Assembly: GCA_050952845.1 (NCBI GenBank)
Contig: JBMNLP010000001.1
Coordinates: 2,356,001 to 2,420,000, forward strand
Direction: 5' to 3'
Length of the DNA: 64,000 bases
Source of the DNA: JAGVSV01 sp050952845
GTDB lineage: Bacteria; Bacillota; Clostridia; Christensenellales; Aristaeellaceae
In this document: positions 56,101 through 63,349 of the stretch, piece by piece
Layout: every line of letters begins with the position of its first letter
Position numbering within the stretch: position 1 is the stretch's first letter
Notes under the pieces: model-generated
Databases searched by the model: none
What the model was told of the DNA's origin: nothing
Seen by the model: only the letters and a program-made list of their open reading frames with translations
Made by a program: the position numbers and the translations under genes

Positions 56101-57373
56101 GCAGGGCGTGCGTACGCATACAGCAAGCTCCGGCTACCATCCTGCTGAGTTTACCAGGGAGATGTATGACGCCGGCTATACCATCCTGGCCCCAAACATA
56201 AGCCCCATTCATTTTAACATCCTGGCACCTGTGCCAGAGAAATATGGCTACAACCTGGTCATGTTGGACGGAAACAGCCGCTCCGCCATCGATACAGGCC
56301 TCAAATTCGTCAATAACGATGCATGCTATCCATCCATCATCACCGTTGGACAAATGATGGAAGCTGTTCAATCCGGAAAATACGACACGGACAGGTTGGC
56401 GCTTGCCATGACCCAAACTGGTGGGTGCTGCCGCGCAAGCAACTATGTAGGCTTTATCCGCCGGGCGCTGGATCAAATTGGCATGTCACACATTCCTGTG
56501 CTCTCCATCAATTTAAACGGCATGGAAAAGCATTCGGGTTTCAAGCCTCCCCTGTCCATGCTGGCAGACATCGCCAAGAGCATTGTGTACGGCGATTTGA
56601 TCATGCGCTGCCTGTATCACATGCGCCCCTATGAAACAAGCAAAGGCCATGCTGACCGTTTGGCAGAACACTGGACACAAATTTGTATCGAAACCCTGAC
56701 AGCTGAAAAGCCTGCGCTCTCCCATCCTGAGCTCTGCAGGCAGATAGTGTACAGCTTTGACTGCCTGTCGATTGATGAAAGGAAGGTCAAGCCTCGCGTA
56801 GGCATCGTGGGTGAAATTCTGGTAAAGTACATGCCCCTTGCCAACAATCATCTGGTAGCTTTGCTGGAAAGCGAAGGGGCAGAGGTAATTGTGCCAGACC
56901 TGATGACCTTTTTCAGTTATGGCCTGTACAACGGCAAGTTTAAGCATCAATATCTGGGCAAAAAATGGACTTCTTCAGCCATTGCCGAATTGGGAACGGG
57001 CTTGATTGACGCTCTGCGTAAGCCTGCCACACAGGCGTTGAAATCCAGCCGGCACTTTAAGCCGCCTGTGCCCATCAGACAGATTGCCGAGCTGGCAGCA
57101 TCCTTTATTTCGTTGGGCAATCAGTATGGCGAAGGATGGTTTTTAACTGGCGAAATGGCGAACCTGCTGGCCAGCGGCGTCGATAACATCGTCTGCGTCC
57201 AGCCTTTTGCCTGCCTGCCCAATCATGTGGTGGGCAAAGGCGTTATCAAAAAACTGCGGCAGTATTATCCCAGAGCAAACATCGTAGCTGTGGACTATGA
57301 TCCCGGCTCCAGCGAAGCCAACCAGCTAAACCGGATTAAGCTCATGCTTTCTACCGCGCATAAGAGACTTTGA
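53141..57373 (+). CDS. acyl-CoA dehydratase activase-related fusion protein (HgdC/BcrAD ATPase x2 + DUF2229)
   Basis: 1410 residues. Two ASKHA ATPase domains: the first at the N-terminus (AGIDIGSTTVKLVLLD; VCAGGTGAFIDQMA), the second from about residue 320 (FLGIDAGSTTTKVVLIG; ACSSGCGSFLENFA). The Cys of these latter loops correspond to ligands of the bridging [4Fe-4S] cluster in HgdC-type activases. From about 640 comes a Cys-rich linker (CQGCTNRC), then a DUF2229/HgdB-like part (YPAKLAHGHIQWLINQG; GGCCRASNYVGFIRRAL). Such proteins are widespread in Clostridia and of unknown function; the family suggests ATP-driven low-potential electron transfer. TTG at 53141 has GAGG 6 bases upstream; TTG 53093 is an alternative. 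Confidence 0.9.
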   Translation: MQHTFSSYKAGIDIGSTTVKLVLLDKRNNILYSNYRRHCAQTQETLIELLKDARQHAPVCPLPVGMTGSGSLALADVLDVPFVQEVIAVSAALKTTAPQTDVAIELGGEDAKIIYLAGVPEERMNGVCAGGTGAFIDQMASMLKTDASGLNDLAARYKQIYPIAARCGVFAKSDIQPLINEGAAREDLAASIFQAVVNQTISGLACGKPIRGKVAFLGGPLHFLPELRNAFIHTLCLTDTTAIIPENSHLFAAVGAAIEAPCHEACSIDHLIDQLQNGVTLTQGLKRLPALFATQEEYDIFVKRHAQARVKKEALADYHGNCFLGIDAGSTTTKVVLIGTEGQLLYSFYANNNGNPIETARSALLALSDQLHEGVRIVRSCSTGYGESLLKAAFCLDEGEVETVAHCTAAIFFDPKVDCVLDIGGQDMKCIRLKNGMVDSVLLNEACSSGCGSFLENFADSLGYTAEDFAAEALFAPEPLCLGTRCTVFMNSNIKQAQKQGASVQDISAGLAYSVVKNALYKVIKLTDAGELGRHIVVQGGTFHNKAVLRAFEMLTGVEAVCPDISGVMGAFGAALLAREHYIGQNTTMLSISDILDMTYRSTITRCQGCTNRCMLTISTFPENRRHITGNRCEKPLGREAGRQKGLDVTAYKLKRMFDYEPLSIADAPRGVMGIPRVMNMYENYPFWATLLRQLGFSVVLSPLSSRSIYELGMESIPSESECYPAKLAHGHIQWLINQGVKTILYPCVFYEHREDPAAQNNFNCPMVIGNPENIDNNVEAITAEGVRLYKPFLALTSEKVADTLARFFRQHFSIPASDTRKAVSAAWAEQRRARDDVRSMGKQALAWMAEHSRKGIVLAGRPYHIDPEINHGIPELIASYGLAVLTEDSIPVCMNTQRTLRVRDQWVYHSRLYRAAEFVRTRDDLELIQLNSFGCGLDAVTTDQVADILEASGKMYTLLKIDEVNNLGAARIRIRSLLAAVKRREQQGVRTHTASSGYHPAEFTREMYDAGYTILAPNISPIHFNILAPVPEKYGYNLVMLDGNSRSAIDTGLKFVNNDACYPSIITVGQMMEAVQSGKYDTDRLALAMTQTGGCCRASNYVGFIRRALDQIGMSHIPVLSINLNGMEKHSGFKPPLSMLADIAKSIVYGDLIMRCLYHMRPYETSKGHADRLAEHWTQICIETLTAEKPALSHPELCRQIVYSFDCLSIDERKVKPRVGIVGEILVKYMPLANNHLVALLESEGAEVIVPDLMTFFSYGLYNGKFKHQYLGKKWTSSAIAELGTGLIDALRKPATQALKSSRHFKPPVPIRQIAELAASFISLGNQYGEGWFLTGEMANLLASGVDNIVCVQPFACLPNHVVGKGVIKKLRQYYPRANIVAVDYDPGSSEANQLNRIKLMLSTAHKRL

Positions 57374-57418
57374 CCACTCAATCGCCATCGCCATATCTGC
57401 CATTATTGTTGGGACATA

Positions 57419-57446
57419 TTGACTTGAAATATTGTTGCAATATAAT
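57419..57446 (+). promoter_or_regulatory. promoter of the glycyl radical enzyme gene
   Basis: TTGACT (57419-57424), 16-base spacer, perfect TATAAT (57441-57446), about 130 bases before the start codon. It suggests independent transcription from the activase-type gene. Confidence 0.7.
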
Positions 57447-57507
57447 AGTATAAAGAAAACCAGTGCAGAGACGAAAAACCTTTGCACATTATCAGGAGGA
57501 AATAGCA

Positions 57508-57537
57508 GTGTATCGGATGCAAAGTTATTTCGACTAA
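57508..57537 (+). other. possible 9-residue leader ORF before the glycyl radical enzyme
   Basis: AGGAGGA, a 7-base spacer, then GTG opening MYRMQSYFD and a TAA stop. It lies in the transcript between the promoter and the enzyme gene, whose own AAGGAGGAG follows 24 bases later. A well-formed ribosome binding site on so short a frame suggests a leader peptide, but this is inference. Confidence 0.3.
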
Positions 57538-57575
57538 GAAAATATTCTTGCTGAGCTTTAAGGAGGAGTTGTTGC

Positions 57576-59558
57576 ATGATGATTGATATACATAATGCGC
57601 ATGAGTTATTCCAAACCATCAGCGAACCGTATGCAGCCGGGCTTTTTGAAATGCCGGAAGCCTCGCTGTTTGAACGTTTTGCCAGGGCGCAGCGCAGATT
57701 TTGGGAAGCCTGTGAATTAGATGTGTATCATGGCGGCTGGTTATATCCGTGTGGAAAGAAAAATGTAAACGCATACGCCGTCAATCCTGATTTTTCATAT
57801 ACTTTTAGCGTTGATTGGACGCGTTTAGGCCAAAAAAGCGAAACGGCATGCCGTTTCATCGAAAAGATACCGGCGCCGTCAGCGCTGCCTGTGGTTCATA
57901 CCGTTGGCGGAGCTGGATATACCCACTCCATCCCCCACTATGAAAGAATACTAAGCGAAGGCCTGGACTCATATGAAGCGCGAATTCGCCAAATGAAAAT
58001 CCGCTCGCTTCGCAACGGGCTGCTGGATGTGATGAGCGGGATACGAACATACCACCAAAAAGTGCTGTCTGCATTGGCAGGCCATGGCGCCAAAGCGGAA
58101 TTGCTGAATGCATTGCAACGGGTTCCTTTTCAACCAAGCAGGACGCTGTATGAAGCCATTGTTTGCTGGAATTTCATCTACTACATTGATTTTTGCGACA
58201 ATCCCGGCCGTTTGGATGCAGGATTGGAAAAATACTGGAATGGGGAAGACGCTACAGAAATTTTACATGAGTTCTTTCAAAATGTAGATGTTAACGATGG
58301 CTGGAGCGGGGCGCTTGGCCCTGATTATGGCGAAATAACCCTGCAATGTCTCCGGGCTGTTTACGGTTTGCGGCGTCCCAGCCTGGAGCTACGGACAACA
58401 CCAACCATGCCGGATGATGTTTGGAACGAGGCGATCGCCTCAGTCTTCTCGGGCTGTGGACAACCTGCATTCTACAATGAGTTTCTTTATCAAGAGGCTC
58501 TCAAACGATGCTTTCCTCATGCGCCTGAGGCGGATCGGCTGCGCTTTTGCGGAGGCGGTTGCACGGAAACCATGATCGCCGGTTTGTCCAATATCGGTTC
58601 GCTTGATGCAGGCATTAATCTGGCTTGGATGTTTAGCAACTATTTACGGTCGTTGCCTGAAAATCAGCATTCGTTTTCATCGTTCTATACAGGATGGATC
58701 GACACTGCGCGAGCTCAAATCAAGCAAGTGTTGGCAAAAGTGAATGACCATCGAAAAACGCGCGCGCAATGCCGCCCCCATCCTGTTCGTACGTTGCTGA
58801 TAGACGACTGCATCCAAGCAGAGCGCGACTTTAATGACGGCGGCGCGCGCTACAACGGCAGCGTTGTAAACATTGCCGGCTTGATCAATGTGATCGATTC
58901 TTTGCTTGCCATACGGTTTCTTGTGTTCGAGACGAAAAACTACTCCATGAAAGAGCTTGTAGCGGAACTGGATGAAGAAAAACCCGCACTTTATGTGGAT
59001 TTACAAAAATGCCCCCATTATGGTGTAGGAAATAAAAAGGCCGATGAACTGGCAGCGGATTTTACACAAAAACTGCTGAGTGTTTTTGACGAGGAGACAG
59101 CTTATCCTGAAGGACCTTTCATGGCCTCCAGCATTCAATTTGCTACCTACGTTGACGCCGGCAGGGGAGTGCCCGCAACGCCTGACGGGCGTAAAAACAG
59201 CGATCCGCTGTGCGACTCCATCGGCCCGCTTCAAGGCAGAAAACCCATGGGGCCAACAGCACTTTTGGAGAGCGCATCGAGTTTATGGCAACGGGGAATG
59301 CCGGGAACACCTATTCTTAACCTGCGCGTTCAAAAATCATATGGTGCACAGGCACTGAAAGCGCTGATTCAAGGTTACTTTGATATGGGAGGCATGCAGC
59401 TTCAGATCAGCTGCTTGTCCAGAGAGTATATGCTGGAAGCCATGGCATATCCCGAGAAACACCAGGATTTAATCGTGCGGATTGGCGGCTATTCTGAGTA
59501 CTTCAACCGCCTGACGCCTGCTTTGCAGCAAACCGTTTTGGAAAGAACTGAGTTTTAG
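57576..59558 (+). CDS. glycyl radical enzyme, short eliminase-type member
   Basis: 660 residues (most PFL-like enzymes have 750-900). Glycyl radical motif VRIGGYSEYF with Gly638 near the C-terminus; active-site loop FCGGGCTETM with thiyl Cys329 and Glu331, the C-x-E arrangement of dehydratases and lyases such as glycerol dehydratase or CutC. It does not have the Cys-Cys of pyruvate formate-lyase. Other family segments: VGGAGYTHSIPHYERIL, GGARYNGSV, ATPDGRKNSDPL, GPTALLESAS. No radical SAM activating enzyme is in the window. ATG after AAGGAGGAGTTGTTGC. Its TAG stop is the first codon of repeat copy B. Confidence 0.93.
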   Translation: MMIDIHNAHELFQTISEPYAAGLFEMPEASLFERFARAQRRFWEACELDVYHGGWLYPCGKKNVNAYAVNPDFSYTFSVDWTRLGQKSETACRFIEKIPAPSALPVVHTVGGAGYTHSIPHYERILSEGLDSYEARIRQMKIRSLRNGLLDVMSGIRTYHQKVLSALAGHGAKAELLNALQRVPFQPSRTLYEAIVCWNFIYYIDFCDNPGRLDAGLEKYWNGEDATEILHEFFQNVDVNDGWSGALGPDYGEITLQCLRAVYGLRRPSLELRTTPTMPDDVWNEAIASVFSGCGQPAFYNEFLYQEALKRCFPHAPEADRLRFCGGGCTETMIAGLSNIGSLDAGINLAWMFSNYLRSLPENQHSFSSFYTGWIDTARAQIKQVLAKVNDHRKTRAQCRPHPVRTLLIDDCIQAERDFNDGGARYNGSVVNIAGLINVIDSLLAIRFLVFETKNYSMKELVAELDEEKPALYVDLQKCPHYGVGNKKADELAADFTQKLLSVFDEETAYPEGPFMASSIQFATYVDAGRGVPATPDGRKNSDPLCDSIGPLQGRKPMGPTALLESASSLWQRGMPGTPILNLRVQKSYGAQALKALIQGYFDMGGMQLQISCLSREYMLEAMAYPEKHQDLIVRIGGYSEYFNRLTPALQQTVLERTEF

Positions 59559-59718
59559 AGCAAATTTACTTATCATGGCGCAGTCGCAGACTTGCCTTTT
59601 TGCCTCTGGCTGTGTCGCTGTTCACTTAACGTAGCGCTGCTACGCCTGCGTTCACGCTCCTTGCCAGCGACAAAAATCCTGCGCCGCTTTGTCCGCCACG
59701 ATTGCGTAATTTGCTCTA
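59556..59718 (+). repeat. 163-bp MITE-like repeat, copy B
   Basis: Same length as copy A (35105-35267) and 153/163 identical when reverse complemented. Inverted ends TAGAGCAAATT/AATTTGCTCTA. It starts exactly at the stop codon of the glycyl radical enzyme gene, and the same end of the element faces the gene as in copy A. With the promoter at 59788 it fills the 300-base gap before the transporter genes. Confidence 0.85.
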
Positions 59719-59787
59719 AGTTTGAGCTTTATGTTCAAAAAAAGTAATAATCGCTGGCCGACCACAAGGTTGTTCGCTATATGCGCG

Positions 59788-59816
59788 TTGACGTCGTTCC
59801 CCATGGCCGCTATAAT
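59788..59816 (+). promoter_or_regulatory. promoter of the FecCD-FecE operon
   Basis: TTGACG (59788-59793) and a perfect TATAAT (59811-59816), spacer 17, 43 bases before the start codon. No clear cobalamin or Fur element was recognised. Confidence 0.65.
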
Positions 59817-59858
59817 CAGCCCCATAGCGTGCAAACCGAAAAAGCAAGGAGGGGCGGC

Positions 59859-60911
59859 ATGGCGGTCGGATCACAAAGGGAGGGGTTTCACCCCGCGGCT
59901 TACCTGGCCTTTGCTGTGGCTGCGCTGGCTGTGTTGGTGCTGTGCCTGTGCGTGGGCAGCGTCAGCGTGCCCTTAGAGGACACCTGGCGCATCATTACGA
60001 AAGCTTTAACCGGCGCCGATGCCGATACGGCGTTTGACGCCAACCGGTCCATCATCCTGTTCGTCCGTCTGCCACGCGTGCTGTGCGTTGCTTTAAGCGG
60101 CGCCGCACTGTCCATCGGCGGGGCAGCCATGCAGGGGCTGCTGCGCAACCCGCTGGCAGATGGATCGACGCTGGGTGTCAGCTCTGGCGCGTCGCTGGGC
60201 GCAGTGCTAGCCATTGCGCTGGGGTTGTCCATCCCTGGCATTCCCGTGGCGGGGACAGCGCTGGTCGCCGTGCTGTTTGCTTTTTTGTCAATGATGTTCA
60301 TCCTGTCGCTGGCGTTGCTGTTAGACAAGTCACTGGCCACCAACACCATCATCCTGGTGGGTGTGGTGTTTTCCATGTTTATCAGCAGCCTGATCAATAT
60401 CATCATCGCTCTTTTCAGCGAAAAAATAAAGACCATCGCGTTCTGGACGCTGGGCTCGCTGGCCGGCTGCTCCTACGGTGAGGCAGGCCTGTTAGGTTCG
60501 GCGCTGCTCCTGAGCGCGCTTGTGCTGTTTCCGCTGGCTAGCGAGCTGAATGCCTTTGCCATCGGCGAGGAGAATGCCCACCACATCGGCGTATCCGTGC
60601 GCAGCGTCAAGCTACGCGTAATGATCAGCGTGTCGCTGCTGGTGGGCACCTGTGTGGCAGTAGGCGGCACCATCGCCTTTGTCGGCCTCGTCATCCCGCA
60701 CATCACGCGCATGCTGTTCGGCCCCAACCACAAGCGCTTGCTGGGCGCTTCGCTGTTTATGGGCATGATCTTCCTGCTGCTGTGCGACCTGGCAGCCCGC
60801 ACACTGGTCAGCCCCGTGGAACTGCCCATCGGCGTGGTCACCTCGCTGATCGGCGCCGTGGTGTTTGTGCTGATCATATACAAAACCAGGAAGGCGGTCC
60901 GGGGCGCATGA
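59859..60911 (+). CDS. FecCD-family ABC transporter permease (iron-siderophore/cobalamin type)
   Basis: 350 residues, about ten membrane helices. RLPRVLCVALSGAALSIGGAAMQGLLRNPLADGSTLGVSSGASLG and later GGTIAFVGLVIPHITRMLFGPNHKRLLG are signatures of BtuC/FecCD permeases. Imports iron-siderophore, haem or cobalamin; which one is unknown. ATG at 59859 after AAGGAGGGG. The usual binding-protein gene is missing beside it. Confidence 0.93.
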   Translation: MAVGSQREGFHPAAYLAFAVAALAVLVLCLCVGSVSVPLEDTWRIITKALTGADADTAFDANRSIILFVRLPRVLCVALSGAALSIGGAAMQGLLRNPLADGSTLGVSSGASLGAVLAIALGLSIPGIPVAGTALVAVLFAFLSMMFILSLALLLDKSLATNTIILVGVVFSMFISSLINIIIALFSEKIKTIAFWTLGSLAGCSYGEAGLLGSALLLSALVLFPLASELNAFAIGEENAHHIGVSVRSVKLRVMISVSLLVGTCVAVGGTIAFVGLVIPHITRMLFGPNHKRLLGASLFMGMIFLLLCDLAARTLVSPVELPIGVVTSLIGAVVFVLIIYKTRKAVRGA

Positions 60912-61669
60912 TGCTGTCAGTGAAGGACCTGTCGGTTGTATTCGGGCACAGATGCGTCGTCAATAATGTCAGCTTCACGTTGGAGGAAGGGCAATGGCTG
61001 ATGGTTGTCGGCCCCAACGGCGCCGGCAAAACGACGCTGGTGTCCGCCATTGCCCAGACCGTGCCCTACAAAGGCGCCGTCAGCATTTTAGGGCAGGACG
61101 CACGCCGGATGTCGACAGCCAGCTTAGCCCGCGCTGCCGCTGTATTGACCCAGCGGCACCATGTCGGCTATGCCTTTACGGTGGAGGAGGTGGTGCGCCT
61201 GGGCCGCTACGCGCATCAGCGCGGCGTGTTCGCCAAGGCTGACCCGGAAGGCGCCGCCAAGGTGGAGCACGCGCTGCGTATCACCGGCCTTGACACCATC
61301 CGCAGGCAGAGTGTGCTGACGCTTTCCGGCGGCGAGCTGCAGCGCACCTTCCTGGCGCAGGTGTTTGCGCAGGACCCCGCCGTGCTGCTGTTAGACGAGC
61401 CCTTCAACCACCTGGACCTGAAATACCAGCGCGATACCTTTTCCCTGATATCGTCCTGGCTGAAACAGCCTGGCCGTGCCATCCTCTCGGTTATGCACGA
61501 TTTAAGCGCCGCGCGCATGTACGGCACCCATGCGCTGCTGATGTCTGCCGGCCACATCGCCTCCTATGGCGCTTGCCGCGAAGCGCTTGACCCCGCCAGC
61601 CTGAAAGCGGTATACGGCATGGACGTCTGGGGCTGGATGCAAAACATGCTGTCGGTGTGGAAACAATAA
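60908..61669 (+). CDS. FecE-type ABC transporter ATP-binding protein
   Basis: 253 residues. Walker A GPNGAGKTTL, Q-loop TQRHH, signature LSGGELQR, Walker B AVLLLDEPFNHLD and switch His in VMHDLSAA. ATPase subunit of the FecCD-type importer; ATGA overlap with the permease gene. Confidence 0.93.
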   Translation: MMLSVKDLSVVFGHRCVVNNVSFTLEEGQWLMVVGPNGAGKTTLVSAIAQTVPYKGAVSILGQDARRMSTASLARAAAVLTQRHHVGYAFTVEEVVRLGRYAHQRGVFAKADPEGAAKVEHALRITGLDTIRRQSVLTLSGGELQRTFLAQVFAQDPAVLLLDEPFNHLDLKYQRDTFSLISSWLKQPGRAILSVMHDLSAARMYGTHALLMSAGHIASYGACREALDPASLKAVYGMDVWGWMQNMLSVWKQ

Positions 61670-61737
61670 TGCTCGCCTTTACTTTTTTCGGCGGTTTCCT
61701 GTATAATGCATCCATCACATAATAAGGAATGATCCCG

Positions 61738-62229
61738 ATGAAATGTCAGTTTTGCAACTCAGAAGACAGCCGCGTCGTCGACTCGCGGCCAACGGATGAC
61801 GGCGCCAGCATCCGCCGGCGCAGGGAGTGTATCAGCTGCGGACGCCGGTTTACCACCTATGAAAAGGTGGAGACCATCCAGCTGCTGGTCATCAAGAAGG
61901 ACAACACCCGCGAAGTGTTCAACGCCGCCAAGATCAGAAACGGCATCATCCACGCCTGCCACAAGCGGCCCGTCGCCGCCAAGGACATCGACGCCATCGT
62001 CGCCTCGGTGGAGCAGTTTGCATACAATTCCATGCAGCAGGAGATCACCACCCGGCAGATCGGCGAAATGGTGATGGCGGCTTTAAAAAAGCTGGACGAG
62101 GTGGCCTACATCCGCTTCGCTTCGGTGTACAGGCAGTTCACCGATATCCCCACCTTTCTGCATGAATTAAACCGCCTGATGAACGACAGCAAAAAGCTGG
62201 GCGGCACCGACAATGTCCCCGCGGAATAA
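61738..62229 (+). CDS. nrdR: transcriptional repressor NrdR
   Basis: 163 residues. Zinc ribbon MKCQFCNSEDSRVVDSRP ... RRRECISCGRRFTTYE, then an ATP-cone (VIKKDNTREVFNAAKIRNGI). Senses ATP/dATP and represses ribonucleotide reductase genes. ATG at 61738 is 9 bases from AAGGA and gives the standard MKC start; ATG at 61729 is too close. A TATAAT at 61702-61707 with a weak TTTACT 18 bases earlier could be its promoter. Confidence 0.97.
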   Translation: MKCQFCNSEDSRVVDSRPTDDGASIRRRRECISCGRRFTTYEKVETIQLLVIKKDNTREVFNAAKIRNGIIHACHKRPVAAKDIDAIVASVEQFAYNSMQQEITTRQIGEMVMAALKKLDEVAYIRFASVYRQFTDIPTFLHELNRLMNDSKKLGGTDNVPAE

Positions 62230-62240
62230 GCGTGTTCAAA

Positions 62241-62828
62241 CTATATTGTTTTTGATATCTGATCCAGCGACATGGCAAACCCCGGCATAAACTCCCGCAT
62301 AAAGTCTGCCACTTCGGGCAGGTCAATCGCCCGGATGCTGCGTTCGATGTCGGCTTGGGCTTCTAAAAACTCACTGTTGCCAGCCTTTGCCTCCTCCACG
62401 CACTTGATATAGGCACAGATCCGGTCGGCGGCTTTGACGATGCGCCAGGCATCGCTGCCGGTGTCCGGCTCGATCAGGGGCCGGTAATGGGGCTTCAGAT
62501 CGTCCGGCAGCATCTGCATCAGGCGCCGGGCAGCCAGCGCCTCGATTTTGGCATACTCGGTTTTGATGGACGGGTTAAAGTGCTTGACGGGCGTGGGCAG
62601 GTCGCCCGTGATCACCTCGGTAGCGTCGTGGTACAGCGCCAGCGCCATGATGTGTTCAGCGTCGTAGCGCCTGCCATGGCGCGCGTTGCCGATGACAGCC
62701 AGCGCGTGGGCGATCATGGCAGCCTGCATGGCGTGCTCCATATCGTTTTCGGGCAATGTGTTGCGCATCAGGCCCCAGCGCCTGATGTATTTCATCCGGG
62801 ACAGGTTGGCAAAAAAGTGATGCGCCAT
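62241..62828 (-). CDS. HD-domain phosphohydrolase, YfbR-like 5'-deoxynucleotidase
   Basis: 195 residues. HD metal motif LYHDATEVITGDLPTPVK, EHAMQAAMIAHAL and a late Asp in KAADRICAYIKC match YfbR, which removes the 5' phosphate from deoxynucleoside monophosphates. Its ATG shares one base with the stop of the upstream deacylase gene. Convergent with nrdR, 11 bases apart; both relate to deoxynucleotide pools. Confidence 0.88.
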   Translation of the reverse strand: MAHHFFANLSRMKYIRRWGLMRNTLPENDMEHAMQAAMIAHALAVIGNARHGRRYDAEHIMALALYHDATEVITGDLPTPVKHFNPSIKTEYAKIEALAARRLMQMLPDDLKPHYRPLIEPDTGSDAWRIVKAADRICAYIKCVEEAKAGNSEFLEAQADIERSIRAIDLPEVADFMREFMPGFAMSLDQISKTI

Positions 62829-63349
62829 CAGGGCTCCTCCTCGTCGCAGGATATGATGGTGAGGTCGTGGCCGATGGCGGGCAGGAAGATGCCTGTAAAA
62901 TCCGCCCGGCGCATGCGCACGGACGCCGTGTTAACGCAGGGGTGAAAGTACAGGTATTCAAAGCGTTCCAGCGCCTTGTCCATCACCAGCCGCACGCGGC
63001 GCTCCCGGTCGAACATCAGACCCAAAGGGCTGACCGCGCCTGCCTCCAGGTTAAGAAAGCCGTTGAGCAGGCTGTCGGGCGCAAAGCTCAGCCGCGATAC
63101 GCCCAGGCGCTTGCTGACAACGCTGGTGCGAAATGCGCGGTCATGCTGCAGCAGCATCAGATAAAAATCCGTCTTCTGCCGGTTGGACAGGAACACGTTC
63201 TTGGGGTATTCCGCATCATCAAACGGCAAGGACTCAATGGCGTAGCAGTCCGCAATGGTCATGACGGGGGCATGGCGGTACAGGTCATAGCAGATACCCA
63301 GCTGCTTCAGAAAGGTCAGCACCTCATTGCTCTTGTCCATGGGATTCAT
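62828..63349 (-). CDS. ProX/YbaK-like aminoacyl-tRNA editing deacylase
   Basis: 173 residues. YbaK/ProRS-INS fold: NVFLSNRQKTDFYLMLL, RLGVSRLSFAPDSLL, EAGAVSPLGLMFD and a C-terminal HPCVNTASV. Free-standing editing domains of this type hydrolyse mischarged Ala-tRNAPro or similar. Starts within the end of rarA (26-base overlap), ATG 63349 or 63340. Confidence 0.9.
   Translation of the reverse strand: MNPMDKSNEVLTFLKQLGICYDLYRHAPVMTIADCYAIESLPFDDAEYPKNVFLSNRQKTDFYLMLLQHDRAFRTSVVSKRLGVSRLSFAPDSLLNGFLNLEAGAVSPLGLMFDRERRVRLVMDKALERFEYLYFHPCVNTASVRMRRADFTGIFLPAIGHDLTIISCDEEEP

Noticed and set aside
57576..59558. Annotation as pyruvate formate-lyase
   Set aside because: The active site has a single Cys followed by Thr-Glu instead of adjacent Cys-Cys, and the protein is far too short.
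59556..59718. Structured RNA gene or tRNA-like element in the repeat
   Set aside because: No tRNA cloverleaf features; inverted ends with terminal TA and two near-identical copies fit a miniature mobile element better.
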